Shown: positions 43,898 through 49,891 of the stretch, one piece after another
Layout: each line of letters opens with the position of its first letter
How positions within the stretch are numbered: the stretch's first letter is position 1
From: a virus
IMG/VR virus record: IMGVR_UViG_3300037189_009383
Coordinates: 1 to 53,238 of that record
DNA length: 53,238 nt
Reading direction: 5' to 3' (one strand)
Position numbers and translations under genes: made by a program
The notes under the pieces: model-generated
Told to the model about the DNA's origin: nothing
Databases searched by the model: none
Seen by the model: only the letters and a program-made list of their open reading frames with translations

Positions 43898-45184
43898 CTA
43901 GACTGTGTACGTATAAAGTGCGTATCTAACAGCATCGGCCATGTGCGAATATTCATCGTGCAGTGGGCGTTCCCGTTGTAGTCCCTCACGCTGATCCCAG
44001 CGATACTGATCAAACATGGCCAGTACGTTTTGGCAATGTGGGGCAATCTTCAACCTTCCTTGCGCTACCAGTGTTTGCACATAGGCGATTCCGGGTAACA
44101 CATCTTTTTTGGCTTTGGTGGTTGACAAATCATACTGATAAGCCAGGTCGCTGGCAAATTGTGCTGCGGCCGAGTCAATAAAAATAACCTCAACACCCCA
44201 GCGAGAACAAAGCTGTTGAAACTCGGCTGCGTGTTGGGCAGTAGTACGTTCAGCTTCCAAGTATTCATCCACAATCCAGAAAACGTCTGCAGCAAAGTCG
44301 TAGACAATTACCACAAATGCGGTTGCATCGCGGTATCCAGGATCGCAACCAGCAATGGCTTCGCCGCGAACCGACTCTGGCATGGTTTCAACCGATGCTT
44401 CCGATAGTGCATAAATTTGACCCTCAAACACTGTGAATGATGCAAGATATTCTTGTTCAAATTCGGCCTTTGACATAGCACGGCGTGCTTCTGCTACATC
44501 GGATTCAGCCATGCGAGTGTTTTCTGTGTAGTCGGCTTGTAGCGATACCCATTCAGGAAAGTTGTCATCAAACCCACGGTTGTAAAAGCTGGAGAACCAA
44601 TTGTTGCGACCGCGAGGTGTTGAAATAAAAATAGCCTTTGAATTGGGCTTGTCAAGTGTGGGACGTAGCGCAACGTTAAAGGCTGCTTCACCGTCATCAC
44701 CAAGTGCAGCTTCGTCAAAGATGATTAGGTCATATGATCGGCCAACGCAAGAGTCAACTGTTGAAATCGAACCCATGCGAATGGTTGATCCATTTTCTAA
44801 TTCAATAATCTTGTCTTTTAGGTTATCACGTGCAACTTCTAAGTCAAAATGTTTGATCAATCTGCGTTGCAGTTCAAACGAAATTCCCGATAGGTTATAG
44901 TTGGGCGACATGATTAATACATTTGACCCAGGCACAAGGGTCACTAATTGGCCAATAATATTGGCTATGTAGGTTTTGCCTAAACGACGCGCTAGCGCGG
45001 CACAAATAAAGCGGTACTTGGGGTCATTGACTGCGTTGATTAAGGCAACCTGTGGACGATTTATGGTATCATAAATGTCCAGTAATTTTAGGTAGTTGAC
45101 GATTGGTAGTTTAATAAAACGCTCAGTGGGCTTAAACTCCACAATTGCATCACACTCAACTTCTGGGCGAGAAATAGTTAGCAT
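43898..45184 (-). CDS. terL: Terminase large subunit
   Basis: A 428-residue packaging motor. The ATPase has Walker A ARRLGKT at residues 65-71 and Walker B LIIFDEAA (D157-E158). The nuclease domain has AGCDPGYRDATAFVVI near 270, FIDSAAAQFASD near 330 and EYSHMADAVRYALY near the end, the usual three acidic clusters. The motif order and length fit the terminase_6 type. It cuts concatemeric DNA and drives it into the prohead through the portal. It overlaps the secreted-protein gene upstream by one base. Confidence 0.96.
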   Translation of the reverse strand: MLTISRPEVECDAIVEFKPTERFIKLPIVNYLKLLDIYDTINRPQVALINAVNDPKYRFICAALARRLGKTYIANIIGQLVTLVPGSNVLIMSPNYNLSGISFELQRRLIKHFDLEVARDNLKDKIIELENGSTIRMGSISTVDSCVGRSYDLIIFDEAALGDDGEAAFNVALRPTLDKPNSKAIFISTPRGRNNWFSSFYNRGFDDNFPEWVSLQADYTENTRMAESDVAEARRAMSKAEFEQEYLASFTVFEGQIYALSEASVETMPESVRGEAIAGCDPGYRDATAFVVIVYDFAADVFWIVDEYLEAERTTAQHAAEFQQLCSRWGVEVIFIDSAAAQFASDLAYQYDLSTTKAKKDVLPGIAYVQTLVAQGRLKIAPHCQNVLAMFDQYRWDQREGLQRERPLHDEYSHMADAVRYALYTYTV

Positions 45185-45468
45185 TATTGGGTACAGGTTC
45201 TTTCGCGGTAAATTTTACCATCGGGGGTTTGTATTTCACGCCAAGGGGAGCAGTTAAGTTCTAGGGGTGGTTGAATAACTACGGGCTGCTGCACTATAAC
45301 TGGTGGTTTTGTCATTTCATAAACAACTACACCGCCTACAACTGCTGGCAAAACCCAATGTAAGTGGTCATGGTATGGGCGATAGTAGCCGTGCGGATAG
45401 TATGCACGATGTTGTGCATTGGCTGACACACAAGCAAATAACAGTACTAGCACTAAGAATTTTTTCAT
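45184..45468 (-). CDS. Secreted His/Tyr-rich protein between the terminase genes
   Basis: A 94-residue protein with a clear Sec signal peptide (residues 1-18, ends SANA). The mature start is rich in His and Tyr (HRAYYPHGYYRPYHDHLHW), a possible metal-binding patch. A hydrophobic segment (LPAVVGGVVVYEM) and a Pro/Val tract follow, and the end has two cysteines (NCSPW, ERTCTQ). It overlaps both terminase genes (1 and 4 bases), so it is translated with them. A periplasmic protein in this place is unusual; no family recognised. Confidence 0.78.
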   Translation of the reverse strand: MKKFLVLVLLFACVSANAQHRAYYPHGYYRPYHDHLHWVLPAVVGGVVVYEMTKPPVIVQQPVVIQPPLELNCSPWREIQTPDGKIYRERTCTQ

Positions 45469-45938
45469 ATGCCTTCTCCGGTAATCAATTGCTGTACAAG
45501 CTTAGAATACTTTGACCCATCTAGACCCTCATTGATTTGCACATTTACTTGCTTTTGTGGTCCAGTGCCACTACGAATCTTTTCTAACTGAATTTCTTTG
45601 TCCAGCAAGTCCATTGACATTTTATGCGATAGTGCAAGTAGTTCAGCAATGTCTTTTTGCGACCCGGCTCCAGCTTCCTCAAGTTCTTGAAACTTTTGCT
45701 TGATAAGGGCGTCCATGGCACGTCGCATTAAAAATCGGTTGTTGTAGCCTGAATCAAAAAATACACTATCAATATATGCCTTGACCTCACGGCGTTTTAG
45801 GTATTCGGTGACCGTTTCAACATCAAGATCAAGTTCCGATGCGACAGCACGTGGGTCATTTAATTGTAGGTAGCAATTGGCTACTTCTAGTGCTTCCGGG
45901 GCAATTCGAACAGTTTCGGCAGGTAGGTTTTGAGTCAT
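45465..45938 (-). CDS. terS: Terminase small subunit
   Basis: A 157-residue protein. An N-terminal HTH-like segment (DPRAVASELDLDVETVTEYL) is followed by a helical region with VKAYIDSVFFDSGYNNRFLM, as in other phage small terminases, and a charged oligomerisation helix. It recognises the packaging site and feeds the large subunit. It is the first gene of the leftward late operon, with ribosome site AAGGAT and a promoter 20 bases upstream. It overlaps the next gene by 4 bases. Confidence 0.85.
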   Translation of the reverse strand: MTQNLPAETVRIAPEALEVANCYLQLNDPRAVASELDLDVETVTEYLKRREVKAYIDSVFFDSGYNNRFLMRRAMDALIKQKFQELEEAGAGSQKDIAELLALSHKMSMDLLDKEIQLEKIRSGTGPQKQVNVQINEGLDGSKYSKLVQQLITGEGI

Positions 45939-45957
45939 GGTGGTATCCTTTTGTGTA

Positions 45958-45987
45958 ATTATATACTGGTTAGGGGCGGTGTGGCAA
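45958..45987 (-). promoter_or_regulatory. Main leftward late promoter before the small terminase
   Basis: On the minus strand: TTGCCA, 18-base spacer, TATAAT. Spacing is 18, like the repeated promoters at 47-53 kb, with one change in the -35 (TTGACA to TTGCCA). Confidence 0.88.
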
Positions 45988-46223
45988 GTTGAAATTTTAT
46001 GCGGGGGTAGGTTTGGGCAATTGGGGTGTTTTGGGGCAATTTAGGGTCACGCTGTGCGTGGATTTCATACGCACCGTAAGCTCTTTCCAAAAAATCCCAT
46101 ATAGGCCGCCTGTGGGTGGGTCCAGTAGCGTGTGGCAAAACTATGGTCTAATAACCGCCCCTAGCATAGGTGATGCCCCCGTGTCAATAGGTATTTATCC
46201 CTATGTTGTATTTATGCACACAC
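45988..46223. other. Divergent intergenic region between late and early genes
   Basis: No gene is seen here. It contains TTTAGGGTCA (46044-46053), a second copy of GTGTGGCAA (near 46132), and at 46182-46204 a TGTCAA followed by ATAGG...CCTAT, the same right half as the cassette at 47188-47210. The leftward -10 of that copy is degraded (TAGGGG), so it looks like a decayed cassette. Confidence 0.7.
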
Positions 46224-46252
46224 TTGTTTTTCTTTTGTTTTGCGTGTATAAT
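46224..46252 (+). promoter_or_regulatory. Rightward promoter of the first early gene
   Basis: TTGTTT, 17-base spacer, TATAAT, followed 25 bases later by the start of a 31-residue membrane peptide. An in-frame ATG at 46260 sits at the expected transcription start, so a leaderless longer form is possible. Confidence 0.8.
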
Positions 46253-46277
46253 AGAACACATGATGACAAGGAACACT

Positions 46278-46373
46278 ATGAAACAACTAATGATTGACCT
46301 AGCACAAGCTACACTCTTTGTTGCAATAACCTTTGCCCCATTGTGGTTTTATCTTTACAACATGAAACCATGA
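46278..46373 (+). CDS. Single-helix membrane peptide, 31 aa
   Basis: The ORF starts MKQLMIDLAQATLFVAITFA and ends with PLWFYLYNMKP. It is one hydrophobic helix with short polar ends. The ribosome site AAGGA lies 5 bases upstream. It is the first rightward gene after the divergent region. Small membrane peptides of this kind are common among phage early genes; function unknown. Confidence 0.65.
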   Translation: MKQLMIDLAQATLFVAITFAPLWFYLYNMKP

Positions 46374-46419
46374 TATAATAACCTTTCTTTCAACCCTTGA
46401 CCTTTCAGGAGATTTTTAA

Positions 46420-46743
46420 ATGACTGCAAAAACTGTAAACTATACTGCCGAGCAAACTGCTCGCATGGTTGCCGACTACCAAGCTGGCAGAACTGTTGAA
46501 TCCATCGCTGAGGCTTTGGGTAAATCTGTTCGCTCTGTTGTTGCTAAACTTTCGCGTGAGAAAGTTTATGTAGCTAAGACTTACACCACTAAGACTGGTG
46601 AAGCTGTTGTGAAGAAGGATGAATTCGCAGACTTCATCGCTCAAGCATTGGGCTTGACTGAGGCTGATGCTGATTCGCTGACCAAAGCGAATAAGACTGC
46701 ACTCGCTAAGATTGCAGAATTTATCAAGGCTGAAAAAGCCTGA
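46420..46743 (+). CDS. Small HTH DNA-binding protein, paralog 1
   Basis: A 107-residue basic protein. Residues 7-45 (NYTAEQTARMVADYQAGRTV and SVRSVVAKLSREKVY) form a helix-turn-helix of the homeodomain/sigma-4 type: helix, AEALGKS turn, recognition helix RSVVAKLSR. A short linker with TYTTKTGEAVVKK follows, then a helical C-terminal part (DEFADFIAQALGLTEADADS) possibly used for dimer formation. Three paralogs lie at 50733, 51796 and the right edge. Good ribosome site AGGAG. Likely a regulator of phage promoters, by inference. Confidence 0.8.
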   Translation: MTAKTVNYTAEQTARMVADYQAGRTVESIAEALGKSVRSVVAKLSREKVYVAKTYTTKTGEAVVKKDEFADFIAQALGLTEADADSLTKANKTALAKIAEFIKAEKA

Positions 46744-46749
46744 TAGATT

Positions 46750-46779
46750 GTAGGGGCTTTATGCCCCTACTCTTTTTTG
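46750..46779 (+). terminator. Terminator after HTH paralog 1
   Basis: Eight-bp stem GTAGGGGC with GCCCCTAC, loop TTTAT, followed by TCTTTTTTG. It lies six bases after the stop codon region and just before the -10 of the next gene. Confidence 0.93.
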
Positions 46780-46782
46780 TGC

Positions 46783-46788
46783 TATAAT
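46783..46788 (+). promoter_or_regulatory. -10 element of a leaderless SprT-like gene
   Basis: TATAAT ends six bases before the ATG at 46795, so transcription would start at or next to the start codon. No good -35 is seen, as the terminator occupies that region. Confidence 0.75.
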
Positions 46789-46794
46789 ACACTC

Positions 46795-47127
46795 ATGCAA
46801 ACACTAAATGATTTCACTAAATTTTTGGGCTTGAAAAAGCCTGTTGTTGTGCGTATAAACACACGCAAAAATAAACACTATGATGGGCTTTATTTGCCCC
46901 ACTATTCCGATAAGACTGGCAAACTGCTAGAGCATAGGATTACAATTTACACTCGGGAGTCTGGTAGGTCTTTTGAGGTCTTGTTAGCGCATGAGCTTAT
47001 TCACGCATGGCAAGAAGAAAATTCTAAAGCTGAAATTCACGGAAAACATTTTAAAAAATGGGCTATAAAAATGAATGAATACTTTGATTTGCAGGATATT
47101 TATATCAAGGGCGTTGACAAAAATTGA
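46795..47127 (+). CDS. SprT-like zinc metalloprotease, short form 1
   Basis: A 110-residue protein with the zinc protease motif LAHELIHAWQEEN (HELIH at 66-70) and a following IHGKHFKKW that offers a third histidine. This is the SprT-like core; the zinc ribbon of full SprT is missing. The substrate may be a DNA-bound protein, as in Spartan-type enzymes, but this is only by family. The ATG at 46795 lies six bases after a TATAAT and there is no ribosome site, so the mRNA is probably leaderless. Confidence 0.85.
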   Translation: MQTLNDFTKFLGLKKPVVVRINTRKNKHYDGLYLPHYSDKTGKLLEHRITIYTRESGRSFEVLLAHELIHAWQEENSKAEIHGKHFKKWAIKMNEYFDLQDIYIKGVDKN

Positions 47128-47137
47128 AAACAAAAGA

Positions 47138-47157
47138 CTGTTGCGAAAACGCAACAG
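47138..47157 (-). terminator. Perfect hairpin abutting a leftward promoter
   Basis: Stem CTGTTGCG with CGCAACAG around AAAA. On the minus strand it is followed by TCTTTTGTTTTC, so it has the form of a leftward terminator. The predicted start of the leftward promoter at 47164-47193 falls on its first base, which would give an RNA of about 30 nt. It has no T-run on the plus side. Confidence 0.75.
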
Positions 47158-47163
47158 GCGCCA

Positions 47164-47193
47164 ATTATACTTGTATAATTGGGAGCGTGTCAA
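47164..47193 (-). promoter_or_regulatory. Leftward promoter of the repeated cassette, copy 2
   Basis: On the minus strand: TTGACA, 18-base spacer, TATAAT, inside the palindrome CCAATTATAC...GTATAATTGG next to GCGCC. An ATAGG...CCTAT inverted repeat lies at 47193-47210, between this promoter and the rightward one at 47228. Confidence 0.88.
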
Positions 47194-47227
47194 TAGGTGT
47201 TTATCCCTATGTTGTATTTTTACACAC

Positions 47228-47257
47228 TTGACTTTTTTGCTGAAAATTTGATATAAT
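47228..47257 (+). promoter_or_regulatory. Rightward promoter for a four-gene small operon
   Basis: TTGACT, 18-base spacer, TATAAT. The ATG of the first gene is six bases after the -10, so the first message is likely leaderless. Confidence 0.88.
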
Positions 47258-47263
47258 AAACAC

Positions 47264-47389
47264 ATGAAAACAAAATACACTGAACAACAAATTAGCCGAT
47301 TTCATCGCTTCTGTGATCGTCATGGTTTGCAATTTGCAAACATGGCTGAATACATGGGCGCATTGGAACAATTCTTTTCTGAGGAATAA
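47264..47389 (+). CDS. Small protein, 41 aa
   Basis: The ORF starts MKTKYTEQQISRFHRFCDRH and ends LEQFFSEE. It is polar, helical and without membrane segments. It begins at the expected transcription start (leaderless) and is followed after one base by the next ATG, so it heads a four-gene run of tiny genes. No family known. Confidence 0.68.
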   Translation: MKTKYTEQQISRFHRFCDRHGLQFANMAEYMGALEQFFSEE

Positions 47390-47390
47390 A

Positions 47391-47615
47391 ATGTTTAACG
47401 AATTTACAACAATTCAACAAATGCAATCCACAATTTGGGATTTTTACAAAGATGTGCATGGGATGCGTCCCCGACACTTCACCCAACAAGAATGGGATTC
47501 TAGAGAATTTTTGCAAAAAGAATTTGACAGTTTATGCAAATTCATTGATAATATGACACCTGAGCAAAAAATTGCTGAGGGTTGGGGTTCTGATTTGCCA
47601 ATGATTGAGGATTAA
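47391..47615 (+). CDS. Small acidic protein, 74 aa
   Basis: The ORF begins MFNEFTTIQQMQSTIWDFYK and continues with DVHGMRPRHFTQQEWDSREF. The ATG at 47391 has the ribosome site GAGGAA in the end of the previous gene; the frame is open further upstream without any ribosome site. It looks helical. Similar short proteins with a RPRHFTxxEW segment are found in other phages, as far as I recall, with no known role. Confidence 0.75.
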   Translation: MFNEFTTIQQMQSTIWDFYKDVHGMRPRHFTQQEWDSREFLQKEFDSLCKFIDNMTPEQKIAEGWGSDLPMIED

Positions 47616-47617
47616 AA

Positions 47618-47701
47618 ATGCTAGAATTTATTTTTTGGGCGATTGCTTTTGCTGTGTTTGTTTATGCTAAAATTTCACTTTTGAAATGGTTTACAAAATG
47701 A
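47618..47701 (+). CDS. Single-helix membrane peptide, 27 aa
   Basis: The ORF reads MLEFIFWAIAFAVFVYAKIS and ends LLKWFTK. It is a single membrane helix with a basic end. It lies two bases after the previous stop and its TGA overlaps the next ATG (ATGA). Tight packing in an operon supports expression, but so short an ORF is not certain. Confidence 0.55.
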   Translation: MLEFIFWAIAFAVFVYAKISLLKWFTK

Positions 47702-47859
47702 CTGATTTTGACATTGTAAAAAATTACATGGATACTAAATATTCGGGTAAGCCTTACGCTATGCGAAATGGCAATAATTGCGTTTGGGTTAGCATGGGTT
47801 TGGTTGATATGTATTTTATTTTGCGTGATAGCAAAATTGTAGATATTCAGGTTGATTAA
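47698..47859 (+). CDS. Small protein, 53 aa
   Basis: The ORF begins MTDFDIVKNYMDTKYSGKPY and includes NNCVWVSMGLVDMYFILRDS. It appears to be a small alpha/beta protein with no signal peptide. The ATG overlaps the previous stop by 4 bases (ATGA). It is the last gene before a terminator-like hairpin at 47864-47910. No family known. Confidence 0.65.
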   Translation: MTDFDIVKNYMDTKYSGKPYAMRNGNNCVWVSMGLVDMYFILRDSKIVDIQVD

Positions 47860-47863
47860 ATTT

Positions 47864-47910
47864 AATACTTTTGTTTTCAGAAAAAATTGAAAACAAATGT
47901 ATTACTTTTT
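47864..47910 (+). terminator. Terminator hairpin of the small-gene operon
   Basis: A 15-bp arm pair (AATACTTTTGTTTTC with GAAAACAAATGTATT, one mismatch) followed by ACTTTTT. The same arm sequence recurs at 49727-49766 and partly at 47123 and 48569, so it is part of the repeated cassette. Confidence 0.8.
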
Positions 47911-47919
47911 GAGGCGCCA

Positions 47920-47949
47920 ATTTTATCACATAAAATTGGGGCGTGTCAA
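47920..47949 (-). promoter_or_regulatory. Leftward promoter of the repeated cassette, copy 3
   Basis: On the minus strand: TTGACA, 18-base spacer, TAAAAT, within the palindrome CCAATTTTA...TAAAATTGG after GCGCC. TAGGG...CCCTA is at 47961-47975. The predicted start falls about 10 bases before the hairpin at 47864-47903. Confidence 0.85.
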
Positions 47950-48019
47950 GGATTTTTTGCTAGGGGTTTTCCCTAATGTTGTATTTTTGCAAATTTGCAA
48001 AATTTTTGTTGCATAGGCG

Positions 48020-48035
48020 TTTTTTCGTGTATAAT
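48020..48035 (+). promoter_or_regulatory. TTTTTTCGTGTATAAT promoter element for the HAD gene
   Basis: A -10 TATAAT with a conserved T6-CG-x-G block in front, shared with 48694-48709 and 49870-49885. No TTGACA-like -35 at 16-18 bases. A GCATAGGCG segment precedes it, near GCATGGGGCG in the second copy. Confidence 0.75.
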
Positions 48036-48064
48036 CACATCATTGACAACAAGGAATGATCTAA

Positions 48065-48541
48065 ATGGCTAAAATTACAAGGGTTTCAATTTATGACATG
48101 GACGGCACAATCGTTTGCAGTTTGCATCGCTATCGCACAATTATTGATTCCAATGGCGAGCGTATCGACTTGGGTTATTGGCGTGAAAATGAATATAGGG
48201 CAATGGATGATTCATTATTGCCACTTGCAGAACAATATAAAAAAGATTTGCGAGATGAAAATTGTTATGTCATTATTGCTACTGCCCGTGTTTTGCGTAC
48301 CGCTGATTATACATTTATTAATGATATTCTAGGCGAACCCGATTATATTATTTCTCGCAAAGATGGTGATTCTATTTCGGGCGGTACATTAAAAATTAAT
48401 GGATTAACTAAATTCTTTAATTTAAATAATTTCAAAGATGCTGAATTTACATTTTATGAGGATAATGTAAATTATTTGAAAGCGGTTTGTGATCGTTTTA
48501 ATATTCGGGGCGTATATGTCCCAAGCAAACAAGGGCATTAA
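48065..48541 (+). CDS. HAD-superfamily phosphatase (PNKP-like phosphatase type)
   Basis: A 158-residue HAD protein. Motif I is YDMDGTI (Asp11 nucleophile, Asp13 acid), motif II IIATAR (Thr73) and motif IV FYEDN (Asp133). Its size and the small insertion resemble the phosphatase half of phage polynucleotide kinase/phosphatases or small nucleotide phosphatases; which substrate is not clear. It would act in nucleic-acid repair or nucleotide metabolism in the cytoplasm. Ribosome site AAGGA, 9 bases upstream. It is a single-gene unit with its own promoter at 48020. Confidence 0.85.
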   Translation: MAKITRVSIYDMDGTIVCSLHRYRTIIDSNGERIDLGYWRENEYRAMDDSLLPLAEQYKKDLRDENCYVIIATARVLRTADYTFINDILGEPDYIISRKDGDSISGGTLKINGLTKFFNLNNFKDAEFTFYEDNVNYLKAVCDRFNIRGVYVPSKQGH

Positions 48542-48553
48542 GCCTTTTGTTTT

Positions 48554-48587
48554 CAAATTGGAAATGAATACTTTTGTTTCCAATTTG
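48554..48587. terminator. Hairpin after the HAD gene
   Basis: A perfect 11-bp stem CAAATTGGAAA with TTTCCAATTTG. No clear T-run on either side, so termination is unproven. The loop holds GAATACTTTTG, which is the cassette hairpin sequence, and the leftward promoter start is about two bases beyond its right edge. Confidence 0.6.
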
Positions 48588-48595
48588 AGGCGCCA

Positions 48596-48625
48596 ATTTT
48601 ATCATATAAAATTGGGGCGTGTCAA
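48596..48625 (-). promoter_or_regulatory. Leftward promoter of the repeated cassette, copy 4
   Basis: On the minus strand: TTGACA, 18-base spacer, TAAAAT, within CCAATTTTA...TAAAATTGG after GCGCC. TAGGG-AAAAC-CCCTA lies at 48626-48640 directly beyond the -35. Confidence 0.85.
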
Positions 48626-48693
48626 TAGGGAAAACCCCTAATTTGCATAAATACAACAAAAAAATATTTTTAAAATTTTTGTGCATGGGGCGA

Positions 48694-48709
48694 TTTTTTC
48701 GGGTATAAT
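48694..48709 (+). promoter_or_regulatory. TTTTTTCGGGTATAAT promoter element for the exonuclease gene
   Basis: Same T6-CG-x-G-TATAAT block as at 48020 and 49870. The message would have a leader of about 24 bases and only a weak ribosome site (AAAG). Confidence 0.75.
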
Positions 48710-48738
48710 CTAGACTTCAACAACACACAAAGCACACA

Positions 48739-49437
48739 ATGGCTAAAAAACAGTTTTTTGCAATTCTCGACACTGAGACAACCATTAATGACACTGTGGC
48801 AGATTTTGCCATTGTGATTTGTGATCGTGAGGGTCGCATTTATAATCAATGCGCGGTTTTGGTCGCTGGACATTATAACACAATGGAATTATTCCACGAT
48901 AAAAACGCAAATGATATTTGGGGTTATGCGGGTTTGGAAAAACGCAAAGCGGGTTATAATGCAATGCTAGAATCTGGCGTGCGTATGCTTGCATCAGTAA
49001 ATGCAATTAATAAATGGATTAATCAAGCCATTGGCAAATATAATCCCTCATTAACTGCATATAATCTTGCTTTTGATTTGTCAAAATGTGCAAATACTGG
49101 TATTGATTTATCGGGTTTTAATAATCGCTTTTGTTTGTGGCAAGCATCAATCGGTAATATTTGCAATAAAAAAGCATTTAAACAATTTGCCCTTGATAAT
49201 CACGCATTTAATAATACCACTAAAAATGGTAATATGACATTCAAAACAAATGCCGAGATTGTATGCGGTTTTATTAATAATAATATTATTATTGAACCTC
49301 ATACCGCATTAGAAGATGCCCGAGATTTTGAATTGCCGATTCTCTCGCATATTATTAAAAAGCGTAATTGGCGAGATAATATCAAGCCTTATGCTTGGCA
49401 AGATTTTCAAGTAAAAGATCACTTTATTGCAAAATGA
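48739..49437 (+). CDS. DEDDh 3'-5' exonuclease (DnaQ/RNase T family)
   Basis: A 232-residue exonuclease. ExoI is ILDTETT (Asp11, Glu13), ExoII is AYNLAFDLSK (Asp113), and ExoIII is PHTALEDARD (His188, Asp193), so all four acidic residues and the histidine are there. Such enzymes degrade single-stranded DNA or RNA from the 3' end; as a free-standing protein it may do proofreading, recombination or nucleotide recycling. It has its own promoter and is followed by a hairpin and the PQ-loop gene. Confidence 0.9.
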   Translation: MAKKQFFAILDTETTINDTVADFAIVICDREGRIYNQCAVLVAGHYNTMELFHDKNANDIWGYAGLEKRKAGYNAMLESGVRMLASVNAINKWINQAIGKYNPSLTAYNLAFDLSKCANTGIDLSGFNNRFCLWQASIGNICNKKAFKQFALDNHAFNNTTKNGNMTFKTNAEIVCGFINNNIIIEPHTALEDARDFELPILSHIIKKRNWRDNIKPYAWQDFQVKDHFIAK

Positions 49438-49438
49438 G

Positions 49439-49462
49439 ATAATCGGGGCTAATAACCCCGAT
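49439..49462 (+). terminator. Hairpin between exonuclease and PQ-loop genes
   Basis: Eight-bp stem AATCGGGG with CCCCGATT around CTAATAA, then ATAATAAA. No T-run, so it is more likely an RNA-stability or translation element than a full terminator. It lies 10 bases before the next start codon. Confidence 0.6.
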
Positions 49463-49471
49463 TATAATAAA

Positions 49472-49720
49472 ATGGAAACTCTAGGTTATATTGGTTCGAT
49501 TATGTTGGCAATATGCGGATTACCGCAAGCCATAGAATCATTTAAAACAAAATCATCTGAGGGATTAACTTGGGGATTTATTGGTTTATGGTTTTGGGGC
49601 GAGATATTCACATTTATTTATATATTGCCCAAAATGGATTTGCCATTATTAATTAATTATTCGGCAAATATAATATTTTTATCGGTTATTATTTATTTTA
49701 AATTATTCCCGAAAAAATAA
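49472..49720 (+). CDS. SemiSWEET/PQ-loop-type membrane protein
   Basis: An 82-residue protein with three predicted membrane helices. It begins METLGYIGSIMLAICGLPQA: the Pro-Gln at 18-19 is the PQ-loop motif and FKTKSSEGLTWGFIG follows as in bacterial SemiSWEET sugar transporters, which work as dimers of three-helix units. Length fits that family. The start at 49472 is preferred over an upstream ATG since family members begin here, but there is no ribosome site in front, only a hairpin. A phage-borne SemiSWEET is unusual; it could alter sugar flow or act in exclusion. Confidence 0.8.
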   Translation: METLGYIGSIMLAICGLPQAIESFKTKSSEGLTWGFIGLWFWGEIFTFIYILPKMDLPLLINYSANIIFLSVIIYFKLFPKK

Positions 49721-49726
49721 TACTGT

Positions 49727-49766
49727 AATACTTTGGTTTTCAGAAAAAATTGAAAACAAAAGTATT
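49727..49766. terminator. Hairpin after the PQ-loop gene
   Basis: Arms AATACTTTGGTTTTC and GAAAACAAAAGTATT (one G-T or mismatch) around an A-rich loop, followed by ACTTTTGGGG. Nearly the same hairpin as 47864-47903. Confidence 0.7.
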
Positions 49767-49783
49767 ACTTTTGGGGCGCCAAA

Positions 49784-49813
49784 ATTATATCATAATTTTG
49801 GCGGCGGTGTCAA
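49784..49813 (-). promoter_or_regulatory. Leftward promoter of the repeated cassette, copy 5
   Basis: On the minus strand: TTGACA, 18-base spacer, TATAAT; palindrome AAAATTAT...ATAATTTT follows GCGCC. The region beyond the -35 (49821-49858) lacks TAGGG/CCCTA and is 36/38 identical to 50562-50599. Confidence 0.88.
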
Positions 49814-49869
49814 GCATTTTCGAATAACTTATTTTTTGTGTGTGTTTAAAAAACAACACTGTTTTGGGC

Positions 49870-49885
49870 TTTTTTCGGGTATAAT
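49870..49885 (+). promoter_or_regulatory. TTTTTTCGGGTATAAT promoter element for SprT-like gene 2
   Basis: The third copy of the T6-CG-x-G-TATAAT block. The ATG at 49892 is six bases after the -10, so the message is probably leaderless. Confidence 0.75.
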
Positions 49886-49891
49886 TTGCGT

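Noticed and set aside
49463-49468. TATAAT just before the PQ-loop gene as a promoter
   Set aside because: It is only three bases before the start codon and a hairpin occupies the -35 region, so a start there would cut into the gene.
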